Counted from the stretch's first letter, positions 35,528 through 45,225 are shown. The stretch: DNA of 64,000 bases from Polyangium jinanense (GCF_028435365.1 NZ_JAGTJJ010000056.1:1-64000); one strand, 5' to 3'. A program made the numbers and translations. Notes: generated from the sequence alone by a model not told the origin.

Positions 35528-36502
35528 TCACGGCGTGTAGGGCGGAACGTTGTTGATCAGCGTCACCTCTTTGATCGGCGGGACCTTGTTCTTGAGATGT
35601 TGGTTGAGCCTCCGCGAGATGACGGCCGCGTTCTTGTACGCGTTCGTGCCCCACGGGCAACCGCGCAGATCCTTCATGGGCACCACGTGGTGCACCTCCG
35701 CGCGATCGGAGTCGTATCGAGGCGTCTTTTCATCATCCGGATCCAGGAGGACGAGGTTCTCCGTGCACATCGTCGGTTTGCAGTTCTCATCCTTGCAAGG
35801 CCACGTGAAGCCCGCGAGATCGGAGTGAATCTTGCCGCCGTGCGCCTTGCGGTTGACCTGGAGGATCCACTTCCGCTGGCTCATGGTCATGCCGTCGGCG
35901 CCGACCTGGCCGCTCGAGCAGTTGAAGTCTTTCTCCGGCTTGATGGTCGTGACCTCGACCAAGTTCCGGTACGGACCACTCACCTCCGTCGGGACGCTCT
36001 TGATCTCGATGAGCGACGTCTGTAGCGGCGCGGCCTGATGGTTGATCGTGATCTTGTTCGCGACATCCGAGCCGACCTGCAGCGTGTAGTCACCGTTGCC
36101 GACGGGCTGACACTTGTAGTCCTTGGCGTACGGCGCATTTCCCGACACCTCGCCGATCTTCACGGCATCGGCACACGCGTCCTCCCACTCCTGGTAGAAG
36201 CAGTCGAACGTATCGGCCACGGACATGTAGCAAGCGCTGCCGAACGCAGCGATGTACTTGCTGCGCAGCGCGACGTCCGTGCTCGGGTTTCCCACGAGCG
36301 GGATGCGGTAAAGCATGCACGGCTTGGGCATCGGCTCCGCACATTCGGTCGACGTGTCGGTCGGGGTATCGGCTGGAGTCGGGCACGAATCGACAGGCCC
36401 CGGATCGAGAGGCGACCCGCACGCCCCCGTCAGACCTGCCCCACCAAATCCCAACACCAGCACGCCCACCATTGCCCAGCGGCGTCTCCTCCGTGCTTGC
36501 AT
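35528..36502 (-). CDS. exported lipoprotein with C-terminal HNH-like nuclease motif
   Basis: A 324-residue protein. ATG 36502 gives a basic start and hydrophobic helix (MVGVLVLGFGGAGLTGAC) ending in a lipobox; upstream in-frame ATGs would add a non-signal-like leader. The middle is Cys-containing and globular. The C-terminus reads RAEVHHVVPMKDLRGCPWGT, then NAYKNAAVISRRLNQHLKNK, with the H-H...N...N spacing of HNH/beta-beta-alpha-metal nucleases (compare DHIVP...N.L..C..CH/N). If active it would be a secreted DNase or RNase, for nutrition or killing. Zinc Cys pairs of classic HNH domains are not obvious. Moderate certainty on the domain. Confidence 0.7.
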   Translation of the reverse strand: MQARRRRRWAMVGVLVLGFGGAGLTGACGSPLDPGPVDSCPTPADTPTDTSTECAEPMPKPCMLYRIPLVGNPSTDVALRSKYIAAFGSACYMSVADTFDCFYQEWEDACADAVKIGEVSGNAPYAKDYKCQPVGNGDYTLQVGSDVANKITINHQAAPLQTSLIEIKSVPTEVSGPYRNLVEVTTIKPEKDFNCSSGQVGADGMTMSQRKWILQVNRKAHGGKIHSDLAGFTWPCKDENCKPTMCTENLVLLDPDDEKTPRYDSDRAEVHHVVPMKDLRGCPWGTNAYKNAAVISRRLNQHLKNKVPPIKEVTLINNVPPYTP

Positions 36503-36639
36503 GGAGGACCGAATCGCACGTGGCTCGGCTGGCGGCAATGCCACACGAACCAGGGGGCTCACGATGCGCCCGGGAACCGAGCGTCCCATGACGGTGACCG
36601 GGGCGGCGGGATCCGGCGGGACCGCGGGAGCGATACACA

Positions 36640-37060
36640 ATCAGAGTTCACTTGCCGCCTCCGCCTCCGCTTTCCCCACCCCACAGCGCCCCGAAACCGC
36701 TTTCCCTCCCGGCCACCGCCATCCCACACCGCCCCGAACTCGCTTTCCCCCTCGCCTCCACCCCTTCCCCGTCCCCGTGAACCGCATTTCCTCGCCTCCC
36801 GCCTCCACTTCACGCCGCCGTGACTCGCCCGCGGCCCTCTCCCCTGCCCGATCCACCCCGCCGTGGATCGCCGATCCCACCCTCGGAACCCCGATCCACA
36901 GCGCCGTGGATCCCTTCCCCCCATCTCCCTTTGCCGCTTCACGGCGCCCCGAATCGCCGTACCGAGCCCGCCTTTCCGATCTCACCCCGCCGTGACCCCC
37001 GCTCCGGGCACACTTCCGCCGTTTTCGGCCTTTCCCCTGTCCGCCCAACTGCTATAGCGT
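36640..37060. repeat. non-coding, pyrimidine-rich degenerate repeat array
   Basis: About 420 bases between divergent genes, strongly C-rich on the plus strand. It carries a loose repeat every 40-60 bases with cores such as cagcgccccgaa, caccgccccgaa, ccccgccgtggatcg and ggcgccccgaatcgcc, alternating with ctttccc/ccttcccc runs. No frame shows convincing coding features. Function unknown. Confidence 0.55.
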
Positions 37061-37111
37061 CACCGCTTCGGTGGGTGGGGGCACTTCACAAGACCAGATA
37101 AGGGAGGACCC

Positions 37112-37783
37112 ATGGGTGAGATCGTCCGGCGGGATGCCGCCGCGGGCAACATTCTCGGGGATGCGAAGGACACGCTGACGAATGCGAGGGCGCGCGGTGG
37201 GCGGTGGCAGGAGCTCGCCGAACAGCGCCTCGGCGCCTCGCTCGCGCTCGTGGCCAATGTCGAGGCCAAGCACAAGGCCGCAGAGGAGGTGCACGCGCCG
37301 CTCGCCGCGCAGATCGACGCGCGCAACCTGTCGGCCGACGCCGCGCTCGGCAAGAACTACGATATCATCTGGAACGAGGTCGGCCGTCCCGCCTCCGACG
37401 CCGCCCTGTCCGTCCTCTTCCCCGACGGCACCGCCTATTACGCGGAAGGCGACACGGACGGCCAGCCGGACCGAATGGAGATCCTGGTGGAGCTCCTGCA
37501 AGCGGGGATTCACCCGAAGCTTTCAAAAGCGACGGCCGCGAGCGCCGCGGCGGAGATCCAGGCGGAGGGCGAGGCCCTGCGCGTCGCCGTCGAAGCCGCC
37601 CGAAAGCCGGCCGCGCAGGTCAAGATCCTCGGCCGCGTGCGCACGGCGCTCGCCAAGGTCGTCCACGCGGATCTCGCCAATCTGAAGCGGCTCTACAAGA
37701 TCGAGGGATATAGCGAGGTCGAGATCCATACCGTGATCCCCGACCGCCCGAGCAAGCCCAAGAAGTCCGGCCCCACCGAATAG
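37112..37783 (+). CDS. helical protein of unknown function
   Basis: A 223-residue cytoplasmic protein with a clean ribosome site (gggagg) 4-5 bases before ATG. It is mostly alpha-helical and Ala-rich, with likely coiled-coil stretches (LGASLALVANVEAKHKAAEE; LSKATAASAAAEIQAEGEAL) around a short beta part (ALSVLFPDGTAYYAEGDTDG). It resembles proteins seen repeatedly in myxobacterial genomes without assigned role. No signal peptide. It stands alone, ending just before the third palindromic element. Confidence 0.75.
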   Translation: MGEIVRRDAAAGNILGDAKDTLTNARARGGRWQELAEQRLGASLALVANVEAKHKAAEEVHAPLAAQIDARNLSADAALGKNYDIIWNEVGRPASDAALSVLFPDGTAYYAEGDTDGQPDRMEILVELLQAGIHPKLSKATAASAAAEIQAEGEALRVAVEAARKPAAQVKILGRVRTALAKVVHADLANLKRLYKIEGYSEVEIHTVIPDRPSKPKKSGPTE

Positions 37784-37787
37784 AAGC

Positions 37788-38106
37788 GCGCCGGGGCGCC
37801 GCCCCGGACCCCGCGGGGGCTATTCGCCCCTCGACCCGAACCAGCGCAAGCGCTGGACTCGTGGTGGAAGAACTGCGCGGTGCGCAGTTCTTCCAACGGG
37901 CCAGTGACAAGACCAAGGACGACGTTGCCCATCGAAATGGCAGCGCGGCTGTCTCGATTGGCAACGTCGTCTGTTCGATGAACTGCGCATCGCGCAGTTC
38001 ATCGACCCTGGGTCCAGCGCTTGCGCTGGTCCGGGTCCAGGGGTGGACAACCCCTGGTGGGGCCTGGGGCAACGCCCCAGCTCATCGCCCCCAGATGAGA
38101 CCCATG
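37788..38106. repeat. MITE-like palindromic element, copy 3
   Basis: A full-length copy of the element seen at 9522-9850. The left end is gcgccggggcgccgccccgg; palindromes lie at 37866-37894 (ggaagaactgcgc core) and 37975-38005 (tcgatgaactgcgc core, with one compensated change). The right end finishes in cccagatgagacc, shared with copy 1. An inner inverted repeat (gacgacgttgccc/ggcaacgtcgtc) strengthens the fold. Confidence 0.8.
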
Positions 38107-38143
38107 CGCAGCGTCCTCGACGACGCCTGTGGAAGCAGCGTGC

Positions 38144-38659
38144 TCATCGAGGTCGTTGCGGATCTCGCTTGCAGATGTCGAGGAGCGACAAGGCGTCTTG
38201 GTTGGTCGGATCCAGCGCGAGGGCGCGGGCAAGGGTTTCCTCGGCGTCCACGTATCGGCGTTCTCCGAGGAGACTGTTTGCGAGTCTCACCTGCAGGGCC
38301 ACCGACGTTGGCGCCGCCAGGACGGCTGTTTCGAGGAAGCGCAGGGGGTCCTTGATCTCGACCATGCCCTCGAGGGCCGACGCGATGGCCTCCAAGCGCC
38401 ATGCGAGGGCACTGAGATTGACCTTACGCTCGACCTGCGCATGAAGCTCGTCTACGAACGCCTCGAAGAGAGTTCGGGTGTCCGCGCTGCGCACGCTGTC
38501 GTCGTATATCGTTGGTGATAGGGCTGCGGAGACTTTGCCTGCCAGAGCGTCCAGATCGCCCGGCTGGGTATCTGGATCGACAATGCCTTTTTTGACGAGG
38601 CTCTCCCATCGACGTTCGGCGGTCCACGGCTTCTTGCCCACATGCGCATCTTGCCACAT
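38144..38659 (-). CDS. TPR-type protein
   Basis: A 171-residue cytoplasmic protein. The C-terminal third forms at least two TPR-like helix pairs (FLETAVLAAPTSVALQVRLA; LLGERRYVDAEETLARALALDP). The N-terminal part is helical (WESLVKKGIVDPDTQPGDLDALAGKV cannot be placed). TPRs mediate protein contacts. It lies 49 bases downstream of a small S21-like gene on the same strand. Confidence 0.72.
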   Translation of the reverse strand: MWQDAHVGKKPWTAERRWESLVKKGIVDPDTQPGDLDALAGKVSAALSPTIYDDSVRSADTRTLFEAFVDELHAQVERKVNLSALAWRLEAIASALEGMVEIKDPLRFLETAVLAAPTSVALQVRLANSLLGERRYVDAEETLARALALDPTNQDALSLLDICKRDPQRPR

Positions 38660-38708
38660 GCTCGGTCCGCGGGACGGTCCGATCAGCGAGCGAACCCGCG
38701 CCGTCGGC

Positions 38709-39026
38709 TCAGGCCCTTGTTCGGCGGCGGTTGGACGAAGCGCTCATCGCTGAGAGCGCAGCTCTCCTCGTGAACATCTCCTGATCTCGTCGAGCGCGCT
38801 CAAGCTCGTCCTCGGCCCGGGCAAGCCTCCAGCGCCAGCCCGAGAACCGGTTCACGAAGTAGCGTTTGTTTCGTCGCTTCTCGCTCGGCTTCGGTCCGTC
38901 CCGTCGCCGTTTGCGGAGTTCGCGGAGCGTGTCTCCACTGCACTTCCGCAGCTCACGAAGCGCTTCTTCCAGCTTTCCGTCCACCACCAAGACATCGACT
39001 CGACACCGAACCGCATCCGTCGGCAT
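38709..39026 (-). CDS. S21-like ribosomal protein with C-terminal extension
   Basis: A 105-residue, very basic protein. Residues ~8-60 (VLVVDGKLEEALRELRKCSG, then TLRELRKRRRDGPKPSEKRR) resemble bacterial ribosomal protein S21, which has the pattern (E/D)xxxxALRxFKRxxxxxGxxxExRRRxxYEKPsxxRK. It is longer than normal S21 (about 65-70), with an added Arg/Glu-rich helix. It could be a paralogue used under special conditions or an unrelated basic protein. It sits in front of a TPR gene and not in a ribosomal operon. ATG 39026 is the first good start after a weak upstream region. Confidence 0.55.
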   Translation of the reverse strand: MPTDAVRCRVDVLVVDGKLEEALRELRKCSGDTLRELRKRRRDGPKPSEKRRNKRYFVNRFSGWRWRLARAEDELERARRDQEMFTRRAALSAMSASSNRRRTRA

Positions 39027-39136
39027 GTCGCTCTCGAGCGCCTGCTCTTGGGCGAGGCGCGTCGGGCAAGGAAGAGTGTACCGTCGGCGATGAACGCCCT
39101 GCAAGCGAAATCGCGGCTTGGCGGGAACGAAAAACT

Positions 39137-40546
39137 TCAATGCGCGAGCAGCCACTGCGCGAGCGGCGCCCACGCGAGCGCGGGCGCATCCTCCGCGTAA
39201 AGCAGATCCGCATGGCCGAAGTCCTCGATCTCGCTCGAGGCCGGGAGGCGACGCACCACATGCGTGGTCACGTCCGTGGAGGCTACCAGCGTGGTCGTGT
39301 AAAGGCCGTGATCGCCAAAGCCGCCCGCGGCGCCGAGGTAGAAGAGCGGCACCGAGATGTCGGCGAGGTGATCCGCGAGCGGCAGGGTCCCGGTCCCGCA
39401 CCACATGGCATCCCGGTCGGCGGTCTCCACCAGCGACTCGTGCGGCGGCGAATGCGCGAGCCAATCGCTGACGAGCGCCTCCGACGAATAGCGCAACGTG
39501 GTGGGAAACCCATTCTTGTACATGCCGGCCACCAGGTGATACAGGGGCTTGGGCTCATAAAGCAGGAACGTCGCCGACACGAACCCGAGCATCGCCTCCC
39601 GGTTGGTGTAGCCCTCGAAGATCGGCGAATCGCCCCAGGGTGCGGAAGCCGCGAGCGCGCCCAGCGGCTGGGCGAACGTGCTGTTGTCGCTGTCCACGAA
39701 CCCCTGCGCGACCCAATCATACTCGTCGGCCGCATTGGCGCAGGCGTAGAGCCTCAGCGACTCGTCCGCCGGGGAGAGCTTGCCATAGATGTCGATGGGC
39801 ACGATGCCCTTTACCTGCCTCTGCGAAAGCGGCTTCTGGCTCTCCTCGGCCGCATACAGGTACGTGAGCTGCGCGCCGCTGCTGAACCCGCCCAGGAACA
39901 GGCGATCCTGGCCCCCGCCCGTCAAGGTGCGGATCGTGCGCGCGAAGGACAGCGCGAGGCCCGTATCCGAGACGGCCTGCGCCACCCCCATGCCGGCGAA
40001 ATCCGAGAAATCGGTCCCCTCCGCGGGCGCCGTCGTCCACCGTCGATCGACGCCCCACACGTCGATCCCGCGCTTGGCCAGGTACACGGCCAGATCGCGA
40101 TCGGGCTTCGCGGCAGGGCTGATCTGCGACGGCACGAAGTTCGTGGTGAAGGTCGCGAAATCGCCGTGCATGAGCAGAATGGCCCGCGACGTCGGATGCG
40201 GGACGTTCGGCGAATCCTCGCGCACGACCCGGTGCACGCGGATGCGCGCATTGGGCGTGTTCCCCACCTTCAGCAGGAAGCTGTAATGGTACACGTCGCC
40301 GACGATCTGCTGGCGCTCCACCGCGCCCACCAGCGTTGCCGACAGGGCCGCGGAAGCCTCGGCGGTGGCCTGCAAAACCTCGCTGTCGTCGGCCGGGGCC
40401 GTCTCCATCGTGCATCCGGCGGCGGCGGCGGCCAGAAGGCCCAGCACGACCGGCATCATGGCGAGGCGCTTCGCCCTTGTTCGCGCGTGCGAGGGGGCGA
40501 GGGTCGCGACACCGGACGGCACGACGAAAGCAATCTTCTTCATCAT
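39137..40546 (-). CDS. alpha/beta-hydrolase lipoprotein
   Basis: A 469-residue exported hydrolase. An n-region with Arg/Lys leads to the hydrophobic core MMPVVLGLLAAAAAGC, with a lipobox at about residue 45. The hydrolase fold shows MHGDFATFTTNFVPS, GIDVWGVDRRW, a nucleophile elbow GGFSSGAQ, and a late acid and His (FYLGAAGGFGDHG; EIEDFGHADLLY). It is similar to large secreted esterases of unknown substrate. The start is one of two adjacent ATGs after aaggag. No neighbour suggests a pathway. Confidence 0.8.
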   Translation of the reverse strand: MMKKIAFVVPSGVATLAPSHARTRAKRLAMMPVVLGLLAAAAAGCTMETAPADDSEVLQATAEASAALSATLVGAVERQQIVGDVYHYSFLLKVGNTPNARIRVHRVVREDSPNVPHPTSRAILLMHGDFATFTTNFVPSQISPAAKPDRDLAVYLAKRGIDVWGVDRRWTTAPAEGTDFSDFAGMGVAQAVSDTGLALSFARTIRTLTGGGQDRLFLGGFSSGAQLTYLYAAEESQKPLSQRQVKGIVPIDIYGKLSPADESLRLYACANAADEYDWVAQGFVDSDNSTFAQPLGALAASAPWGDSPIFEGYTNREAMLGFVSATFLLYEPKPLYHLVAGMYKNGFPTTLRYSSEALVSDWLAHSPPHESLVETADRDAMWCGTGTLPLADHLADISVPLFYLGAAGGFGDHGLYTTTLVASTDVTTHVVRRLPASSEIEDFGHADLLYAEDAPALAWAPLAQWLLAH

Positions 40547-40906
40547 CAATCTCCTTGGCCGATGCGCTCAGCACATTGCATGCCGCGCTCGTTCGGGGGC
40601 CAGGAGAGGGAATGGCGGGTCTATTGCGGGGGGCGGATTGCGCAATGCTGCGCGAACTGCGCAAGCGTGCTCGATTTGTGCATTGCGGCGCGTGTGGAGC
40701 GACCGCGTGCACGCTTGCTCAATGCGTCCACTGCATGATGTGGAACAGGACGCTTTGCGGCGATTTGAGCATCACGAAGTGCCCGACCGCGGAAATTTTT
40801 CCCATGGGTATACACAGGTTCGCGCCGAGCTCCACGCCGAGCCGGCGTGCTCGACGCCAGGCGGTACTCGTGGTCAGGAAGAGAGAATCGTCGTACGATC
40901 ACCCCG
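40547..40906. other. intergenic, no convincing gene
   Basis: About 360 bases between divergent genes. Local G+C drops, and gcgcaatgctgcgcgaactg includes imperfect inverted repeats of tgcgcaa near 40635-40665. Open frames here lack GC3 bias. It should contain the promoters of the hydrolase and HEAT genes, but no boxes could be fixed. Confidence 0.4.
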
Positions 40907-42211
40907 GTGCTTGTGCTCCAACCGCCGCCCTCTCCGTGCGCACAGAAATGGCTCGCGTTCCTCGAGAGTATCAGACCCGACGACGACGACATCTTGATTT
41001 CGCCGGTGGTCACGCTGGTGAACGGGTTGCGTGCGTGCCCGGACGGGCTCTCCGTGCTGCTGGGGGCGGCAGCCCAATATGCGCGCGGGCCTCACGCAAA
41101 CGACGAGCGGCTGGCGACCGTGGTCGAAGCGCTGCGCGAGTGGGGCTCGGACGCCGACCGGATCGTCCCCGTGCTGGTCGACTTGCTGGACCACACCGCG
41201 GTGCGCGCCTACGCCGCCGATGTACTGGGAACGATCGGCCCCGCGGCGTCGGCTGCCGTGCCCGCGCTCCGCCGGGCGGCCGTCGCGACCGACGGGACGC
41301 TCGCGGCCCGCGCGCTTTTGGCGCTGCAGGCGATCGATACCGCGCGCACAGCGCGTTACGTGCGCCTCCTCCTCCGACGCGCCAAGGACCGGCCTCCGCA
41401 CGACACGGCGTCGCAGCTCGCGGCTGTCAAGGCCCTCGGGAACCTCGGCGCATGGCCGGACCGCGTCGTGCCGGTGCTCGCCACGCACCTCGCACGGCAC
41501 GATGTCCGCAGCGATATGATCTATGCCGTGCTCCACGCGCTCGAGCCGTTCGGCGCCGATGCCGCGCCCGCCGTGCCGGTGCTACTCGCATTGCTGCAAC
41601 GTTGCAAGGCCGCCGAAGCGTACCCGTTCAGCGCCGTCGCTCGCGCCCTGGGCTGCATCGGTCAGGGCGCCGAGGCGGCGGTGCCGGCGCTGATCGAAGC
41701 CGTGACCGAAGCCGACGCTTTCACGGAGGCGGAAAAGCGCACCGAGGCCGCCATTTGGGCGCTGGGCAAGATCGGCGAACCGGCGGCCTTGCCGGTGCTC
41801 ATGAAGACGATCCGGCAGCGCCAGAAGCGACGCGCCCCGTACGATTTCGTCTTCCCGATGGCCGTTCTGGCGCTCGGCGGCCTCGGCATTGGCTCGCGCG
41901 AGGTGGTCGCGGTGCTGCTCGACGAACTCGGCGATCGCCGAAATGGCCGCGCCCGCTGGCAGGCCGCGGAAGCGCTGGGCAAACTCACCCCTCTCGGCCA
42001 GGCGACCCTCGGCGCGCTGATCGCCGCGCTCGACGACGTTGATCCCAACGTGCAGTGCGCAGCCGCGCTGGCGCTCCAGCAGCACGGAGCGGCGGCGGCG
42101 CTGCCTGCGCTGAGCCGCCTCGCCCACGGCGCGCGTGACGCCCACGTCCGCGCGTGCATGGCCGAGGTGGTGGCCGCGATGGAAATCAAGCAGCGGGGGC
42201 CATACCGCTGA
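40907..42211 (+). CDS. HEAT-repeat protein
   Basis: A 434-residue cytoplasmic protein built of about ten HEAT/PBS-lyase-like repeats, e.g. VVEALREWGSDADRIVPVLV, ALGCIGQGAEAAVPALIEAV and AALALQQHGAAAALPALSRL. Such proteins are scaffolds or regulators of larger assemblies. GTG 40907 is favoured since upstream codons lose the GC3 bias, though an ATG at 40847 is possible. It is convergent with the FG-GAP protein. No partner is clear. Confidence 0.78.
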   Translation: MLVLQPPPSPCAQKWLAFLESIRPDDDDILISPVVTLVNGLRACPDGLSVLLGAAAQYARGPHANDERLATVVEALREWGSDADRIVPVLVDLLDHTAVRAYAADVLGTIGPAASAAVPALRRAAVATDGTLAARALLALQAIDTARTARYVRLLLRRAKDRPPHDTASQLAAVKALGNLGAWPDRVVPVLATHLARHDVRSDMIYAVLHALEPFGADAAPAVPVLLALLQRCKAAEAYPFSAVARALGCIGQGAEAAVPALIEAVTEADAFTEAEKRTEAAIWALGKIGEPAALPVLMKTIRQRQKRRAPYDFVFPMAVLALGGLGIGSREVVAVLLDELGDRRNGRARWQAAEALGKLTPLGQATLGALIAALDDVDPNVQCAAALALQQHGAAAALPALSRLAHGARDAHVRACMAEVVAAMEIKQRGPYR

Positions 42212-42245
42212 CCGCGTACACACGCGGCGCGCCGTGCTCGGCCGC

Positions 42246-44702
42246 TCACGGGATGCAGGTGTCGAGAAGCACGCTCACGTCGGCGCCGTGGGCATTGAGA
42301 ACGACGACGTCCGGCTTGCCATCGTCGTTCATGTCCGCGACCGCGAGAGCGCCGGGCGCGATGCCTGCGCCGTACGTGACGGGAGGGGCGAAGCCACCGC
42401 TGCCATCGTTGACGAGCACGCCGACGCCTACGTCTTGGGTATAGATCAGCTCGGGCATGCCGTCGCCATTCAGATCCCCTGCGGCGAGCGAGAGCGCCAT
42501 CGCGTCCGCCGCGTATTCGGCGGCGGGGGCAAAGGATCCGTTCCCCTCGTTGAAGAGCACGCTCGCGATGGCCAAGCTGTAGTTCAAGACCGCGAGATCG
42601 AGCTTGCCGTCGCCATTCAGATCCGCGAGGACCACCGAGACCGGGTCCCCTCCCGCGGCGTGGTGGACAGGAGGGTGGAACGTGCCGTCGCCCTGGTTGA
42701 AGAACACGCTCACGTCGCCGACCGCATTCGCGACCGCGAGGTCGGGTTTGCCGTCGCCGTTCACGTCCGCCGCCGCGACCGAGACCGGGACCATGCCCGT
42801 GTCGTGGTCGACGGCAGCGGCGAAGGCACCGTTCCCCTGGTTGTGGAGCACGCTCACCTTCCCGCTGAACTGGCTGGCGACGACGAGATCGCGCTTGCCG
42901 TCGCCGTCGAGGTCCGCGGCGACGATCGATCTCACCCCCTCGCCCGCCGCGTGGTTTATCGGGGGCACAAAGGCGCCATTCCCGTCGTTCAGCAGCACGT
43001 CGACGCCGCCGGCGCCATAGCTCCCGACAGCGAGATCGGGCGCGCCGTCGTCGTTCAGGTCCGCCGCGACGATGGCGTGAGGGTCTTCGATCGTGGCGTA
43101 ATCGACGGGCTCGGCGTAACTCCCGTCGGCCTGATGAAACAGGACGCCGACGCCGCTGCCGGTGGCGCGCGCGACGGCGAGATCGGGCAGGGCATCCCCA
43201 TTCAGGTCCGCCACCGCGATCGCGGATGGAAGGTTGCCCACGGGGTACTGCCGGCCGAACACACCACTTCCCTGGTTCAGCAGCACGCTCACGCTGTCGC
43301 TATGGGCGCTCGCGACGGCGAGATCGGGCTTGCCATCGCCGTCGAGGTCCCCGACCGCGAGCGCTTCCGGGTCCCTGCCCGTGCCGTAGGGGACGGGTAC
43401 GGCGAAGGTGCCGTTGCCCTGGTTCATGAACACGCCCGCGCTGGTGCCTCCGCTCGCAGCGGCGAGATCGATCTTGCCGTCGCCGTCGAGGTCCACCGCT
43501 GCCACCTCGAAGACAGGATGGAGCGTGAGGTACACGGTCGGCGAGGCGAAGTTGCCGTTGCCTTCGTTCTCGAGCACGGTCAGGTTGCCGCTCCAGTCGT
43601 CGGAGGCGGTGCCGACGGCGAGGTCGGGCCGGCCGTCGTCGTCGAGGTCCGCGGCGACGACCGACGCAGGCCCGACGCCCGCGTATTGCTCGACCGCCGC
43701 GCCGAAGGAGCCATCGCCCTGGTTGCGGAGCACGCTCACGTTGCCGCCCACGAGGACGTAGCGCGACCCGACGGCGAGATCGGGTTTGCCGTCGCTGTCG
43801 AGATCTGCAATCGCGACCGAGCTCGGGGACCCCATCACGCTGTACGCCATCATGGGTGCGAAGGCGCCGCCGCCCAGATTGAAGAGGACGCCCACGCTGC
43901 TGCTGCCGCTGTTTGCGACGGCGAGATCGGGCATGCCGTCGCCGTCGAGGTCCCCCACGGCGACCCCGCTCGGACCCAGGCCCGCGGCGTGCGTGAACGG
44001 CGGGGCGAAGGCGCCGCCCCCGAGGTTTTCGAGCACGCTCACGGCGTTGCCGTCGCGGTTTGTCACGACGAGGTCGGGTTTGCCGTCGCCGTCCAGATCG
44101 GCCGCGACGACCGCGGAGGGGCTCGGTCCGATCGGGAGGTTGACGGAGGGGGCGAATTTGCCGTTTCCGAGGTTCTCGAGCACGCTCACGGTACCGTCGC
44201 CCGTGTTTGCGACGATGAGGTCCAATCGCCCGTCGCCATCGAGATCTGCCGCCGCAATGGCCGATGGAAAGTCGCCTACCGGGATGTAGGGCATGCCTGG
44301 GAGCCCGATCGTCCCGGCGCACGGGGGACCGACGCAGGCGCCGGCGACGCACGTCTTGCCCATGTCGCAGACGATCGGGCTGCCCCCCATGCAGGTACCC
44401 GCCTGGCAGGTGCTGCCGACGATACAGCCGTCGGCGACGACGCACGCGGCGCCGTCGGCCTTCGGCGGGTGCACGGGGCCGCTTCTATCGCAGAGGTCAT
44501 CGGTGCACGCGTCGTGATCGTCGACGGGGATGCATGGCGCGCCTCCACTGCCGCCGCTGCCACCGGCGCCGCTGCTTGCACTGGCGGACGCGTTCGAGCT
44601 GGTGGAGGACGACGTGGGAGGCTCCGCGTCGACCTCGGAGCACGCGTACGCACCGGCGCACACCCAGACCAACGCCATCCGAACGGCAGAAGCTCTCCTC
44701 AC
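42246..44702 (-). CDS. FG-GAP/VCBS-repeat lipoprotein
   Basis: An 818-residue exported protein. GTG 44702 is preferred because ggaggg stands 5 bases before it; this gives n-region VRRASAVR and core MALVWVCAGAYAC with an AYAC lipobox. A Ser/Gly spacer and a Cys-rich DDHDACTDDLC module (residues ~50-125) follow. The remainder is about fourteen FG-GAP-type repeats of ~48 residues with a calcium-loop-like core DLDGDGKPDLAVA and strands VSVLLNQGDGTFA. It should form one or two beta-propellers, probably Ca2+-bound, at the cell surface, with a role in adhesion or binding. Confidence 0.9.
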   Translation of the reverse strand: MRRASAVRMALVWVCAGAYACSEVDAEPPTSSSTSSNASASASSGAGGSGGSGGAPCIPVDDHDACTDDLCDRSGPVHPPKADGAACVVADGCIVGSTCQAGTCMGGSPIVCDMGKTCVAGACVGPPCAGTIGLPGMPYIPVGDFPSAIAAADLDGDGRLDLIVANTGDGTVSVLENLGNGKFAPSVNLPIGPSPSAVVAADLDGDGKPDLVVTNRDGNAVSVLENLGGGAFAPPFTHAAGLGPSGVAVGDLDGDGMPDLAVANSGSSSVGVLFNLGGGAFAPMMAYSVMGSPSSVAIADLDSDGKPDLAVGSRYVLVGGNVSVLRNQGDGSFGAAVEQYAGVGPASVVAADLDDDGRPDLAVGTASDDWSGNLTVLENEGNGNFASPTVYLTLHPVFEVAAVDLDGDGKIDLAAASGGTSAGVFMNQGNGTFAVPVPYGTGRDPEALAVGDLDGDGKPDLAVASAHSDSVSVLLNQGSGVFGRQYPVGNLPSAIAVADLNGDALPDLAVARATGSGVGVLFHQADGSYAEPVDYATIEDPHAIVAADLNDDGAPDLAVGSYGAGGVDVLLNDGNGAFVPPINHAAGEGVRSIVAADLDGDGKRDLVVASQFSGKVSVLHNQGNGAFAAAVDHDTGMVPVSVAAADVNGDGKPDLAVANAVGDVSVFFNQGDGTFHPPVHHAAGGDPVSVVLADLNGDGKLDLAVLNYSLAIASVLFNEGNGSFAPAAEYAADAMALSLAAGDLNGDGMPELIYTQDVGVGVLVNDGSGGFAPPVTYGAGIAPGALAVADMNDDGKPDVVVLNAHGADVSVLLDTCIP

Positions 44703-45225
44703 GATCTCCCTCCGAAGCAAGCGTCCGGGGAGCCTATCAGAACGCCGCGTGGAGTGACCGAACTATCTGCGAGAGCTCGTCCGCCCTGATATCCGGCATG
44801 GCGTCGCGCGGCTTCCCGTCGATGTCCGTGCGCGGCGCGGAGGCTGTCGTGTTGCGCAAGGCGAGCCTGTGGCATTGGAGAGCATGCCGTTCGCCCGAGG
44901 TACATCGACACCGAATGGGCAGATGCCCGCCTCCTCGGCGGCGATCGCTGGTGAGGCATCGGCTGAATCTCCCGCCGTGCTTGCCTAACGATCCGCGGTG
45001 CTGGCTGCCACGATGCCACGCCGAACACCACGGCCGGCCCCACGCAGATCGACCGGCGGATGGCACAGTTCCAGACAAACAGTACGTGCCAGAGCACCGG
45101 CCGACCCGTTTTGGGGCCGAAATCCAGGCGTTACACGACAAGGGCCTCATGACGACGCTCGACGTGGCCAAGGAGCTGCGCCTACAACAGAAGGCCGTTC
45201 ATCGGACACCCATTGGGGATTGAAG
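44703..45225. other. intergenic with possible recombinase-like scrap
   Basis: No complete gene was seen. Near 45105-45195 one frame reads RFGAEIQALHDKGLMTTLDV and then AKELRLQQKAVHR, resembling a helix-turn-helix of a recombinase or transposase, without the rest. The stretch may be a relic. Codon bias elsewhere is weak. Confidence 0.35.
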
